Shown here one piece after another: positions 8,995 through 16,971 of a stretch of 64,000 nucleotides of DNA. Numbering within the stretch: the stretch's first letter is position 1; each line of letters starts with the position of its first letter. The translations under genes and the position numbers were made by a program. Source of the DNA: CBDAUN01 sp965214875. GTDB taxonomy: Bacteria > Pseudomonadota > Gammaproteobacteria > Arenicellales > JAJDZL01. Location: contig OZ243980.1 in assembly GCA_965214875.1 (NCBI GenBank), forward strand, positions 1-64,000, written 5' to 3'. The notes below the pieces were generated by a model. That model searched no databases. It was not told the DNA's origin and saw only the letters and a program-made list of their open reading frames with translations.

Positions 8995-9845
8995 GTACAT
9001 TAACTCCCGCGTTCAGCAACTTTCCAATCATGGCTAGTGGAAACATGGATTACGTCGATGGCAATTCGTATTCCGTCGATTTATATAGCGGTCCTGTAAC
9101 TGATACGGCAGTGCGGCGCATTCAGCACAAATTGTCTGGACGGTGTTGGGTTCGCAATCTCATCGATGATGGTTCAGCCAAGTTTGCTTGTATTGTCGCG
9201 GTTCCTTGGTGTTCGTATAGATCAGTGTTTACAGCGTCGACAACTACCACAAACGGCGACAGGGAAGTGGTTGCCGATCAGTCAATTGATTGCACCACCG
9301 AAGAATACGCCAGTCCCCTAATGTTGCAACCAATTATTGTTGTTTGCCGCGAGTTGAAACGTGTTCATCTATCGGAGGAAGACGGCATAAATCAACTTTG
9401 GATTGGATCCGAAGTCGATGTCCCTAAGGGTGCCAAGATTGCATATGGTCCTTGTTTTCATGGTGCCGCAATCACACAAAGCATTCTAAAAGTAAAAGAG
9501 GTTGACCGCCTTCCGAAGGGTTGCTTTGAAGTTTATGCTGTGGCGGATGAAGGTTTCTATTTCTCCGTTGAAACTTCAAGAGATTTATTTGAAAAATTGA
9601 AAAACCCAGGCAACGCGATCAAGCATCGAGACAGCATATATTGCTTTGCCCTATCCCAAGGTTTAGATATCCTCCGCAAAGATTACCAAGAAGACGAAAA
9701 GTGGCGGAACCATGTCAACCTCCGGCACTTGCATAGTTTTCTTAAGAAGAAAGGCTGGTCCACTTGGGATGAGGATAATTTTAAGCCAAATAGTGTGGTG
9801 GCGCAGTGGGTGCCGCACGAAATTGATCCAATGGACAACGATTGA
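8991..9845 (+). CDS. Unrecognised protein, gene 2 of the sulfur-linked cluster
   Basis: 284 residues beginning MSTLTPAFSNFP, overlapping the ATPase gene by four bases (ATGA), which implies translational coupling. No transmembrane segment or signal peptide. The first half looks beta-rich; the C-terminal quarter is more helical and charged (NLRHLHSFLKKKGWSTWDED). I recognise no family or catalytic motif. Coupling to a GHKL ATPase suggests a partner or target-recognition subunit, as with other GHKL defence systems, but this is inference from position only. Confidence 0.75.
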   Translation: MSTLTPAFSNFPIMASGNMDYVDGNSYSVDLYSGPVTDTAVRRIQHKLSGRCWVRNLIDDGSAKFACIVAVPWCSYRSVFTASTTTTNGDREVVADQSIDCTTEEYASPLMLQPIIVVCRELKRVHLSEEDGINQLWIGSEVDVPKGAKIAYGPCFHGAAITQSILKVKEVDRLPKGCFEVYAVADEGFYFSVETSRDLFEKLKNPGNAIKHRDSIYCFALSQGLDILRKDYQEDEKWRNHVNLRHLHSFLKKKGWSTWDEDNFKPNSVVAQWVPHEIDPMDND

Positions 9846-9878
9846 GATCAATGGATCATTGTGTAGCGTAAACCGGTT

Positions 9879-10784
9879 ATGTCACAAGATAAAGTCTTTA
9901 GATTGCAAATAATCAGAGCAGATGAACTCGCAAAAATACGGTCTGATCTGACTGCAAAAATTGTTGATAAGGATGCCAAGCATCCGGATACGGAAAAACA
10001 ATTGGAGTTCGCTAGGAGAGTTGTATCTGAACGAATTTGTGATTTTTTAGATTTGTACAATAATCTCCCCAAAGAAGAGGGGTGCGTGGAAGTTCAGTTT
10101 CCAGATTCCAAGGAGAAAATGACTGAGAGTGAATACAGCGGCCCTCCTCTTGACTCTGAACAAAAGATATACGAAAGGCTTAAATTTATCTCACCGCGTA
10201 CGGCAGCATCTACTGCATTTTGGACCACTTACCACATTGAACTGATTCAAAGAGAAATCATTGAACCGGGTTACTTGGCGGCAAAAGCAGGTGCATCGCA
10301 AACAGGTAGAGCCAGACTCGAAAGCGCGATCAAGAGAGAAAACAACAAACAACTCGATGAAAGCGTTCGAACAGTTTTGCGGCGACTAGGCGGTTTGCCG
10401 GAAGTGCGGGGCAATGTCTCTGTATTTGTTGATTGTCATCTTGCTCGAGCTTGGTGGCGAGGGTACATCGCGAATGCGGTAGCAGAAGATAGCCAATATG
10501 ATTGCAACGACATATGGAGTTTGTTGCACTTACCCGCAGCTCCGTGGGTTCCAATGATGGAGTATGGGGTGAAACGTTTGACAGTAATCTCGGATAGAAA
10601 AGTACGCTCCGCATTTATCGCCCGCTTAATCGAGTTGCAAGTTAACGCACAAACACAGCATCGAAAGAATCTTATAACCGACTGGCTAGGCCAAATTGGC
10701 AAGCTTAGTGCTGGTCGGGAATTGGGGTTTTTGGAGTTCGATGAAAATCTTGCATTGTTTAAAAACAGCTTCGGCAGACTGTGA
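9879..10784 (+). CDS. Unrecognised protein, gene 3 of the sulfur-linked cluster
   Basis: 301 residues, starting MSQDKVFRLQIIRADELAKI, 33 bases after the previous gene. Mostly helical; no signal peptide or membrane segment. A conserved-looking centre reads FVDCHLARAWWRGYIAN (about residues 187-203), followed by a WVPMMEYGVKRL segment. I cannot assign a family. The stop is followed 9 bases later by the PP-loop enzyme's ATG, so it is part of the same operon and probably works with it. Confidence 0.75.
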   Translation: MSQDKVFRLQIIRADELAKIRSDLTAKIVDKDAKHPDTEKQLEFARRVVSERICDFLDLYNNLPKEEGCVEVQFPDSKEKMTESEYSGPPLDSEQKIYERLKFISPRTAASTAFWTTYHIELIQREIIEPGYLAAKAGASQTGRARLESAIKRENNKQLDESVRTVLRRLGGLPEVRGNVSVFVDCHLARAWWRGYIANAVAEDSQYDCNDIWSLLHLPAAPWVPMMEYGVKRLTVISDRKVRSAFIARLIELQVNAQTQHRKNLITDWLGQIGKLSAGRELGFLEFDENLALFKNSFGRL

Positions 10785-10793
10785 TTGCAGGCT

Positions 10794-12071
10794 ATGAGAG
10801 TTCAATATTACCATCAAGAACATGCTGAAATGCCCCATGTCGTCAAATTTTCAGGAGGGCGGTCTAGTGCGATGATGCTCATGGAATTGCTGAGAGCAGG
10901 TCAATTGTCTTCATCACGTGGCGATGTAGTTTTGTTCAACAATACCTCTGCCGAGCATCCTGAAACATACAAGTTTGTAGTCAAGTGTAAGGAGTATGCC
11001 GAATCCAATTTCGATATTCCTTTCTTTCTGATTGAGTTTCGAACTTATGAAGATGCATGGCTTGGCCGCTGGAGACGGGCATCGACGTATCGCATGGTAA
11101 AACCGTACCCATATCGAAGTTACAAAAGCAAGCGTTCATACGGCTATCGTTATAAAGGCGAGGTGTTTAAGGACTTTGTTTCTTGGAAATCTCAATTGCC
11201 CACTAGGTTTTCAAGAACATGCACAGAATATTTGAAGCTGCGCACGACCGCGCACTTCTTGGAAGATTGGTTTGGCCGGATTGAGAGGACATCAATCGAT
11301 GACGCTATGCCGAAGAATGATGGCAACCGGTTGGCAAATCAAAGAGGTTTCAAAAATAGCAACCCTCGACTCGGTCACTTTTCTGATAAGTCGCTTATGC
11401 CAGATCCTGAGTTTTATGGCGCGAGATCCGAAAAAGTTCGCTATCACCTGCAACAGCCAACAGTGCGTGAGCCGCAAGCATATCAAGATTTTACAAAAGT
11501 GCGTTTAAATCGCATTCGCAATCCGCTTGTGAAGCAGCATGTTTTCGATCATAAAGCGAATCTCCGAGGAGAATACGCGTTGCCCTTTGTTTCATTGGTT
11601 GGGCTCAGGGCGGATGAACCAGTGCGCGTTGCGAGAGTGTTGGCCAGAAACAGCATTCCGGCCTCGAACGACAAAATAGCTGATGGAGAGATTGTTTACG
11701 CGCCCTTGTTTGACTCTGCGATTTGCGCAACTGAGGTTTTTGAATATTGGAGAAAACAGCCCTTTGGTTTAAAAATTCCTGACGAAGTTAATCTCTCCAA
11801 TTGCGTGTTTTGTTTCATGAAAGGAACCAAAGCTCTGCGTGATCTAGCACAAAATCATAGTGTTGGTGATGGCCCCGGCAATATTCGATGGTGGGCAGAT
11901 TTCGAGGCTCAATATGCAAACTGCATCCCAACAAAAGGCAAACAAAATAGCAATACCGTCTTTGGGTTCTTTGGTGCCAATGCGACTACCTATAAAGATA
12001 TTGCGAATGGCAAGAGGTGTTCGCCGCACGAACACCAATCCGAATTCATGTCATGTGAATGCACCGACTAG
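10794..12071 (+). CDS. PAPS-reductase/DndC-like PP-loop ATP pyrophosphatase
   Basis: 425 residues from ATG 10794. The PP-loop FSGGRSSAMM (residues 19-28) binds ATP; FNNTSAEHPETYKFV (48-62) and RTCTEYLKLR (141-150) follow as in PAPS reductases and DndC. VGLRADEPVRVARV (269-282) matches the later conserved GIRADE segment. Cys337 and Cys340 (SNCVFCFMKG) plus C-terminal cysteines 409, 421 and 423 could hold an iron-sulfur cluster, as in DndC. Known relatives adenylate a substrate and insert or release sulfur. The next gene supplies persulfide sulfur, which supports a nucleic-acid or nucleotide thiolation role rather than sulfate reduction. The target is unknown; longer than DndC-core enzymes only at the C terminus. 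Confidence 0.82.
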   Translation: MRVQYYHQEHAEMPHVVKFSGGRSSAMMLMELLRAGQLSSSRGDVVLFNNTSAEHPETYKFVVKCKEYAESNFDIPFFLIEFRTYEDAWLGRWRRASTYRMVKPYPYRSYKSKRSYGYRYKGEVFKDFVSWKSQLPTRFSRTCTEYLKLRTTAHFLEDWFGRIERTSIDDAMPKNDGNRLANQRGFKNSNPRLGHFSDKSLMPDPEFYGARSEKVRYHLQQPTVREPQAYQDFTKVRLNRIRNPLVKQHVFDHKANLRGEYALPFVSLVGLRADEPVRVARVLARNSIPASNDKIADGEIVYAPLFDSAICATEVFEYWRKQPFGLKIPDEVNLSNCVFCFMKGTKALRDLAQNHSVGDGPGNIRWWADFEAQYANCIPTKGKQNSNTVFGFFGANATTYKDIANGKRCSPHEHQSEFMSCECTD

Positions 12072-12094
12072 TCTTGATGCATCCGATTTAAGTT

Positions 12095-13255
12095 TTGCGC
12101 CCTGCTGAAAATCAAGTCTACCTTGACTATCAAGCCGCTACTCCGGTTGATTCCAGAGTGCTGGATGAAATGCTGCCTTTCTTTATGGAAGTATACGCGA
12201 ATCCTCACGCCACTACGCACCGGCATGCGTTGATGTCAAGTCGAGCAGTTGAAACTGCTAGAGCGCAAATCGCAGGTTCCCTTGGAGCGCATCCAAAAGA
12301 AATAATTTTCACATCAGGCGCGACGGAATCAAACAATATGGCCATATTGGGTGTTGCTGCCGACGCTGGAAAGCAGCGCCGCAAGGTCATAACTCAAACC
12401 ACAGAACACCTTTCTGTGCTTGAACCAATAAAGAAACTTCAGAGTCGAGGGTTTGAGACGGAGAGGGTAGGTGTTCAAAGGAGCGGAGTCGTAGACATAA
12501 ATCAATTGGAGCGCTCGATTGATCACAGAACGTTGTTGGTTTCGGTGATGCTGGTGAATAACGAGACTGGTGTCATTCAGCCAGTCGAGGAGATAGCTCG
12601 GATATGTAAACGGCATGATGTCATACTTCATTGTGATTGCGCTCAGGCGCTGGGGCGCGTACCCCTTAACCTGAAGAAAATTCCGATAGGAATGGCCACG
12701 TTTTCCGCTCACAAGATATACGGCCCCAAAGGTGTTGGTTGTCTATTTGTTCGAAGCAAGCTCCGGAAAATACTGAAGCCAATTCTTTATGGAGGTGGGC
12801 AGGAAGGAGGATTGCGACCGGGAACGCTACCGGTTCCTCTCTGTGTGGGGTTTGGCCGCGCTATCGAGCTTGCAGTCGATGAGCAACCTCTGTTTGCTAA
12901 AGATGCTAAACATCGCATCAACTTGATTCGCGGCGCTATTGACGCTACCGATTTCACCGTACGCTATAACGGTGATCCGGCGTATACAGCACCTGGCTGC
13001 TTGAATTTCTCGCTCGCAGGCATTCGTGCGGAGGCTCTACTCGAAACTTGGAGTGATCTGGAACTCTCAACAGGGTCCGCATGCACTGCTACGAAACAGA
13101 AATCGTCACATGTCCTGAGTGCGATGAAAGTCCCGCGTCCTTTGATTGAATCAGCGATCCGATTAAGTATCGGTCGGGAGACAACGACACCTGATGTTGA
13201 AAAGATATTGAGCCACATTGCAGATATAGGCAATCTGAAGAGCAGCATGAACTAA
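12095..13255 (+). CDS. Cysteine desulfurase, IscS/DndA-like
   Basis: 386 residues from TTG 12095; an in-frame stop at 12089-12091 leaves no upstream choice. The PLP fold is complete: TTEHLSV with His105, HCDCAQ (Asp181), SAHKIYGPKG with the Schiff-base Lys207, and the mobile catalytic loop STGSACTAT with Cys330. It takes sulfur from cysteine as a persulfide. There is no iscU, iscA or iscR next to it; instead it follows a PP-loop thiolase-type gene, the DndA/DndC arrangement. The rare TTG start may lower its level. Housekeeping Fe-S assembly is an unlikely role here. Confidence 0.9.
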   Translation: MRPAENQVYLDYQAATPVDSRVLDEMLPFFMEVYANPHATTHRHALMSSRAVETARAQIAGSLGAHPKEIIFTSGATESNNMAILGVAADAGKQRRKVITQTTEHLSVLEPIKKLQSRGFETERVGVQRSGVVDINQLERSIDHRTLLVSVMLVNNETGVIQPVEEIARICKRHDVILHCDCAQALGRVPLNLKKIPIGMATFSAHKIYGPKGVGCLFVRSKLRKILKPILYGGGQEGGLRPGTLPVPLCVGFGRAIELAVDEQPLFAKDAKHRINLIRGAIDATDFTVRYNGDPAYTAPGCLNFSLAGIRAEALLETWSDLELSTGSACTATKQKSSHVLSAMKVPRPLIESAIRLSIGRETTTPDVEKILSHIADIGNLKSSMN

Positions 13256-13259
13256 ACCG

Positions 13260-15035
13260 ATGGGCGAGTCAATGAGCGGTGTTGAAGTACAAGAACACTC
13301 AGTCGAAAATTGGTTGAACAAACTTTCCAAAGGAGAAATTGTCCTTCCTGAATTTCAACGCGATTTTGTGTGGGACAGGCATCGTATCTGCGATTTTGTT
13401 CGAGCGATACTCCGAAACCAGCCGGTCGGCTGCCTATTGATTTTGCCGATCAATGAGGATAAAGGGCAAAGGTTTCGCCACCGATCAGTACAAGGCATTG
13501 AGCATAAGCAAAGTAAGGAATACGAAAGCCTGCTTTTGGACGGGCAGCAAAGGCTGACAGCATTATGGCAGGTGGTTCAAGATAATACTAGTGGTCAAAA
13601 GTATCGCTATTACATCAAGCTCGACCTGGATGAGCGAGACTCATTGGGTCCAATAATCGAATCTCATTCTGCATCCCTGAATTGGACAGAAGACCCTGGC
13701 AAGTGCTTCAGCAAGGATTTAATCCCACTTTCATTATTGTGGAGAAGATCTAAATTCGAAAGAGGCATGGTCTATGAAAACGATCCGGTTCAATTGTGGT
13801 TTAGGGCCGCTGTTGGTGCAGAAAAGTTTAAGCCTGATTCGTTCTTCAAACTTAGCAATTGGATTTCCGCACGTAGTGAGGAATTTCGAAATTACAGAAT
13901 ACCGTCGCTTGTATTGGACAAAAAAACCACGAAGATGGAAGCAATCAACACCTTCATTGAGACGAATACTTCATCACAAAAGCTTCGTAAATTTGACATT
14001 ATTGTTGGTGAATTTCTCTCACATCAAGAAGGTCGTCTTCGTGATCTTCGAGAAGAGGTAAATCGAGAGGTTGAATACATTGACAATTACATGAACATTT
14101 CTGATGTCGGAGATTTACTGCTCAAAATTGCATGTCTATGCGTAAATCTAGTGCCCACAGAGAAGCATTACTCTGATCCGAAAGTGCTCGAGTACCTAAA
14201 TTTGCATTTCAATCGGATTGCAGAAGGGATCAGATGGACGGTTGAACTTCTTCAAGCTGAAAATATTTTTGATAAACAACGCCTTCCCTCAACAATTCCC
14301 TTTCGAGTCCTACCTGCTCTGCACCAAAAGCTTAAGCCAAGGGATTTAGATTTCCCACTTCCAAACAAAGTTGCGCGGGCATATCTGTGGCGAACGTTTG
14401 TCACAGAGCGTTATGTTCGATCCGCAAATATGTTGCTGAAGGAAGATCTCGATAAGCTCTCTTTGGTTTTTACTGCTCCTGAACAATCGAGACTGAAAGA
14501 TGTGCCGATTTGGGATGACGCAAAGTACCAGTTGCCTAGTGAAAGGTTGCTCATAGAGCAAGCATGGCCAACTGGCCAAGGTCTGCTAAAAAGAGCAATT
14601 TTGGCGGTTTCTCTTCGCAGCGGAGCAAAAGATATCAATACAAACCAGAAGATAAGCAACAAAAATATAAAGTTACGCGAATATCACCACATATTTCCCA
14701 AAAGGTATTTGGAAATGAATCGCATTGACTACAGAGAAGCGAATATTGCATTAAATTGTGTGTTGATCAAAGCCAGGACGAATAGAAAAATTGCTAGTAA
14801 TCCACCATTAACTTACTTCAAGAAACTGTACGAATCCAATAAGTCAGATGTAGAGATTACTGAAAACGACGTCAAGGTAATGCTTCGTTCGCACGCTCTA
14901 CCAGAATCTATGCTAAACGTTCCAAACGATTCAAACATAAAGAAGCTATACAAAGACTTCATCACTGCGCGCGCCAAACTTGTGAAGTCGCATATTCTGC
15001 AGCTAGCAAATGGTGATGATCCTCAAGGTGACTAA
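13260..15035 (+). CDS. DUF262 and HNH nuclease protein (GmrSD/SspE-like)
   Basis: 591 residues. N-terminal DUF262 (ParB-like fold): LPEFQRDFVW (29-38) and LLDGQQRLTALW (92-103), whose DGQQR motif binds and hydrolyses nucleotides in SspE and GmrS. The C-terminal region carries an HNH (DUF1524-like) site near residues 475-510: REYHHIFPKRYL, then NIALNCVLI and an Asn/Lys-rich segment. In known proteins this pair senses modified DNA (phosphorothioate or sugar-modified cytosine) and nicks or cuts. Here it starts 4 bases after the cysteine desulfurase, so a role as restriction effector of the same system is likely. Start ATG 13260; ATG 13272 is possible. Its last 224 bases are duplicated at 20702-20925. 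Confidence 0.85.
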   Translation: MGESMSGVEVQEHSVENWLNKLSKGEIVLPEFQRDFVWDRHRICDFVRAILRNQPVGCLLILPINEDKGQRFRHRSVQGIEHKQSKEYESLLLDGQQRLTALWQVVQDNTSGQKYRYYIKLDLDERDSLGPIIESHSASLNWTEDPGKCFSKDLIPLSLLWRRSKFERGMVYENDPVQLWFRAAVGAEKFKPDSFFKLSNWISARSEEFRNYRIPSLVLDKKTTKMEAINTFIETNTSSQKLRKFDIIVGEFLSHQEGRLRDLREEVNREVEYIDNYMNISDVGDLLLKIACLCVNLVPTEKHYSDPKVLEYLNLHFNRIAEGIRWTVELLQAENIFDKQRLPSTIPFRVLPALHQKLKPRDLDFPLPNKVARAYLWRTFVTERYVRSANMLLKEDLDKLSLVFTAPEQSRLKDVPIWDDAKYQLPSERLLIEQAWPTGQGLLKRAILAVSLRSGAKDINTNQKISNKNIKLREYHHIFPKRYLEMNRIDYREANIALNCVLIKARTNRKIASNPPLTYFKKLYESNKSDVEITENDVKVMLRSHALPESMLNVPNDSNIKKLYKDFITARAKLVKSHILQLANGDDPQGD

Positions 15036-16130
15036 AAATTGTTTTTAATCTCAGTGCTGTCCCCATATCAAACCTCGTTTGAATAAGTTGGCTACAGCAC
15101 ACAGGCATATCAGAAAACTCCTCGTCTCGGCGCGTGCCGCTGTTCAAAAGCGTAGTCGAAAACGCACGATGCGCCGACCATCTCACGAAACCGCAAGGTC
15201 GCACTTGCGCCAAGCGAATCCGTAAGGCGCACAGGCTCGCCCAATGCGAATTGCACCGGCTGTTGCTGGCCATCATTGATGGCGACGTTCTCCGCGTAAA
15301 GGTAGGTGCGATCAAGATTGTCCAGCGCAAGGTTCAATTGCCCCTGAATTCCTCTCAGATGTCCTGAGTGGCTGGCAATGACCTGCGAGCCGCCGTCCGT
15401 CACCGGATGCATGCAAACCTCAAGTCGCTTGCCCGGCAAATGATCGCGCTCTACATGGGCCTTGTATCCATCTGCAGCGCACATCACGACCATCGGCAGC
15501 TCGGCATGCAGCACAAACTCGGCATGCCCGAAAGTATCCGTCCGTGTCTCGAGCCAAGTCTTATTCGGGTAAAGCATCAAGATATGCGCGTCAGGCAGCG
15601 GTTCTCCCGTGTCGCCTCGGACAACCTCTACCGCAGCCGGAACACCGTTCGATACGGGCGGGCTAGCCGCTGGCAAAACGACCCTTAATTCTCGCTCGCC
15701 AATTAACTCGAAGTTTGGATACCGTCCCGCAAGGGCAAAGGTTTCGTCTTGAATCACCGCGATTCCTTCGCCGCGCCGTTCGATGAAATGCGGACGCCCA
15801 TCAGAACCTGGCACGCCATCGCCCACCGTGCATTGCCCAAGCCGGGATGCCAGCAGTTCATTGCGCGTAAATTGGCTGATGCGCAAGTCATCCGTAGACA
15901 TCGAGTTGCAAAGCCCTCCGGGGGAATACAACTCCAGCCGATCGTCAAACATGAACAAGCGAATTCGGGATCCGGAAATTGCGTAATCTCGATGCACAAC
16001 CGCGTTGACGACCGCTTCAAATATTGCTCGCTCGCTGAACTGCGGTACATCTATGCGCGCAGGATCTTTGAATGCCGCGACGCGGCGGTTGGCGACCACG
16101 AACCGGACCGCGTCTCGAACCTGTTGATCA
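14812..16130 (+). repeat. Long repeat A, copy 1 (partner 20702-22020)
   Basis: 1,319 bases match 20702-22020 at a constant offset of 5,890 with only about four differences that I could see (near 15317, 15874, 15941, 16120). It contains the 3' end of the DUF262-HNH gene and the C-terminal part of the RecG-like gene. Similarity stops abruptly at both ends. Confidence 0.93.
15110..16130 (-). pseudogene. RecG/Schlafen-like ATP-binding protein, C-terminal piece (copy 1)
   Basis: About 340 C-terminal residues, free of stops. FSERAIFEAVVNAVVHRD is the start of the HATPase_c_4 module found at the C terminus of AlbA/Schlafen-domain 'RecG-like' proteins; RLFMFDDRLELYSPGGL follows. Beyond it is a beta-rich tail (residues MLYPNKTWLETRTD) unlike standard family members. 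The N-terminal AlbA_2 domain is missing: homology to copy 2 ends at 16130, where unrelated GC-rich DNA begins. It is convergent with the DUF262-HNH gene. It keeps a CAA codon where copy 2 has a stop. Confidence 0.85.
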
Positions 16131-16442
16131 TTCCGCGATCGTCGCGCCGGCGCGCTCGCTCGGCAACTTCGCCGAGCAGGCGAACTTCAAAAATGCGCTG
16201 GCGACCGTCGCCCGCCAGCTCGAGGCGGCCGTGCTCGGGCATGCTCGGCTGGCCGCCGAAGCGGTCTTGAATATGGTCGAGGGCATCGCCTCGCGCACCG
16301 GCAAGACGCGGCCCGGACGGTCGCATCCGAGAGTGTCGAGGCGCCCCGACGACCGCTTCCGCAACTCGAACCGCAAATCCGCCAAGGCGGCGCTGCCGGC
16401 AGCATGGCGGCGGGGCGGCCGGCGGCGGATCGGTGCGCCTTC
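16131..16442. other. GC-rich segment of probable transposon origin
   Basis: Unlike the flanks this stretch is very GC-rich and open in several frames. Conceptual translation of both strands gives low-complexity Arg/Ala-rich products. A weak resemblance of its minus-strand translation to that of 24690-24860 hints at a shared mobile-element origin. No transposase domain can be claimed. Confidence 0.35.
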
Positions 16443-16751
16443 TTAAGTAAGTGAATGCCATTGCGGGCTGGAGAAGCTCGGCAACCTTTCTTCGCACGGC
16501 TCGGCGGCCATCGATGTAATTGGCTTCAAGCAGTGCCACAGCGGTGTCGTAACGCTTCTCCTTGAGCACCACTTTCTGCACACTGTCAGGGACGATTTCA
16601 GATGCTCGTAAAGTTTTTCAACCAATTCAGCAAAGCTCGGCAATCCGGCTGGAGCTGAGATCCCAGCGCCGCAAAAAAATACGACGCGATTTTCTTCGTG
16701 CGCCTGAAGCAGGCGTTCTGGAATGTCTGGACCGTTTGGAAAAAATTGCAT
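16443..16751 (-). pseudogene. SIR2-domain protein, 5' fragment
   Basis: Starts MQFFPNGPDIPERLL and continues NRVVFFCGAGISAPAGLPSF, the NAD-binding signature of SIR2_2-type proteins used in anti-phage systems (Thoeris ThsA, DSR). About 60 residues later the frame shifts near 16580: the continuing homologous peptide (QKVVLKEKRYDTAVALLE) lies in another minus-strand frame. All homology ends at about 16442, where the GC-rich segment starts. So only the first 100 or so residues of a larger protein remain. Living relatives deplete NAD on infection; this copy is dead. Confidence 0.75.
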
Positions 16752-16880
16752 TTCCCTCTTTGCAGAAACTAAATTGATGAGTAATTGATATTATTGCATA
16801 CAGAAAGTCGATGTTTCTGCGAGGTTGGCGGCTCCGCGGCGCGGGACTAGAGGGGCTCACAAAGAACTAAAAAAGAAATA

Positions 16881-16965
16881 CAATCGTAAAGCATTGATAT
16901 CGAATGATTCACGATTTTATTCTTTTCGTGTCAGCATGACCGCCGAAGGCGGGCTTGCCCACTTT
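16881..16965 (-). repeat. Shared 3' element, copy 1 (partner 55518-55602)
   Basis: About 85 bases are conserved with 55518-55602, both lying 7-22 bases past the stop codon of a minus-strand gene. Both start (plus strand) with CAATCGTAAAGCATTGATA and end near GGCGGGCTTG. A hairpin CCGCC-loop-GGCGG is kept in both while its three-base loop differs (TTC here, TGC there on the minus strand). Confidence 0.75.
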
Positions 16966-16971
16966 TGAAAA

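Noticed and set aside
10794..13255. Calling the PP-loop and desulfurase genes dndC and dndA
   Set aside because: No dndB, dndD or dndE is present and the PP-loop protein has an extra C-terminal part, so a symbol would overstate the match.
12095..13255. isc-type Fe-S assembly locus
   Set aside because: No iscR, iscU, iscA, hscA or fdx beside the desulfurase.
15134..15688. Plus-strand frames across the RecG-like piece
   Set aside because: Antisense shadows, repeated identically at 21024-21578 because the DNA is duplicated.
16051..16581. A 176-codon minus frame across the repeat and GC-rich border
   Set aside because: It joins part of the SIR2 relic with unrelated GC-rich DNA; not a real gene.
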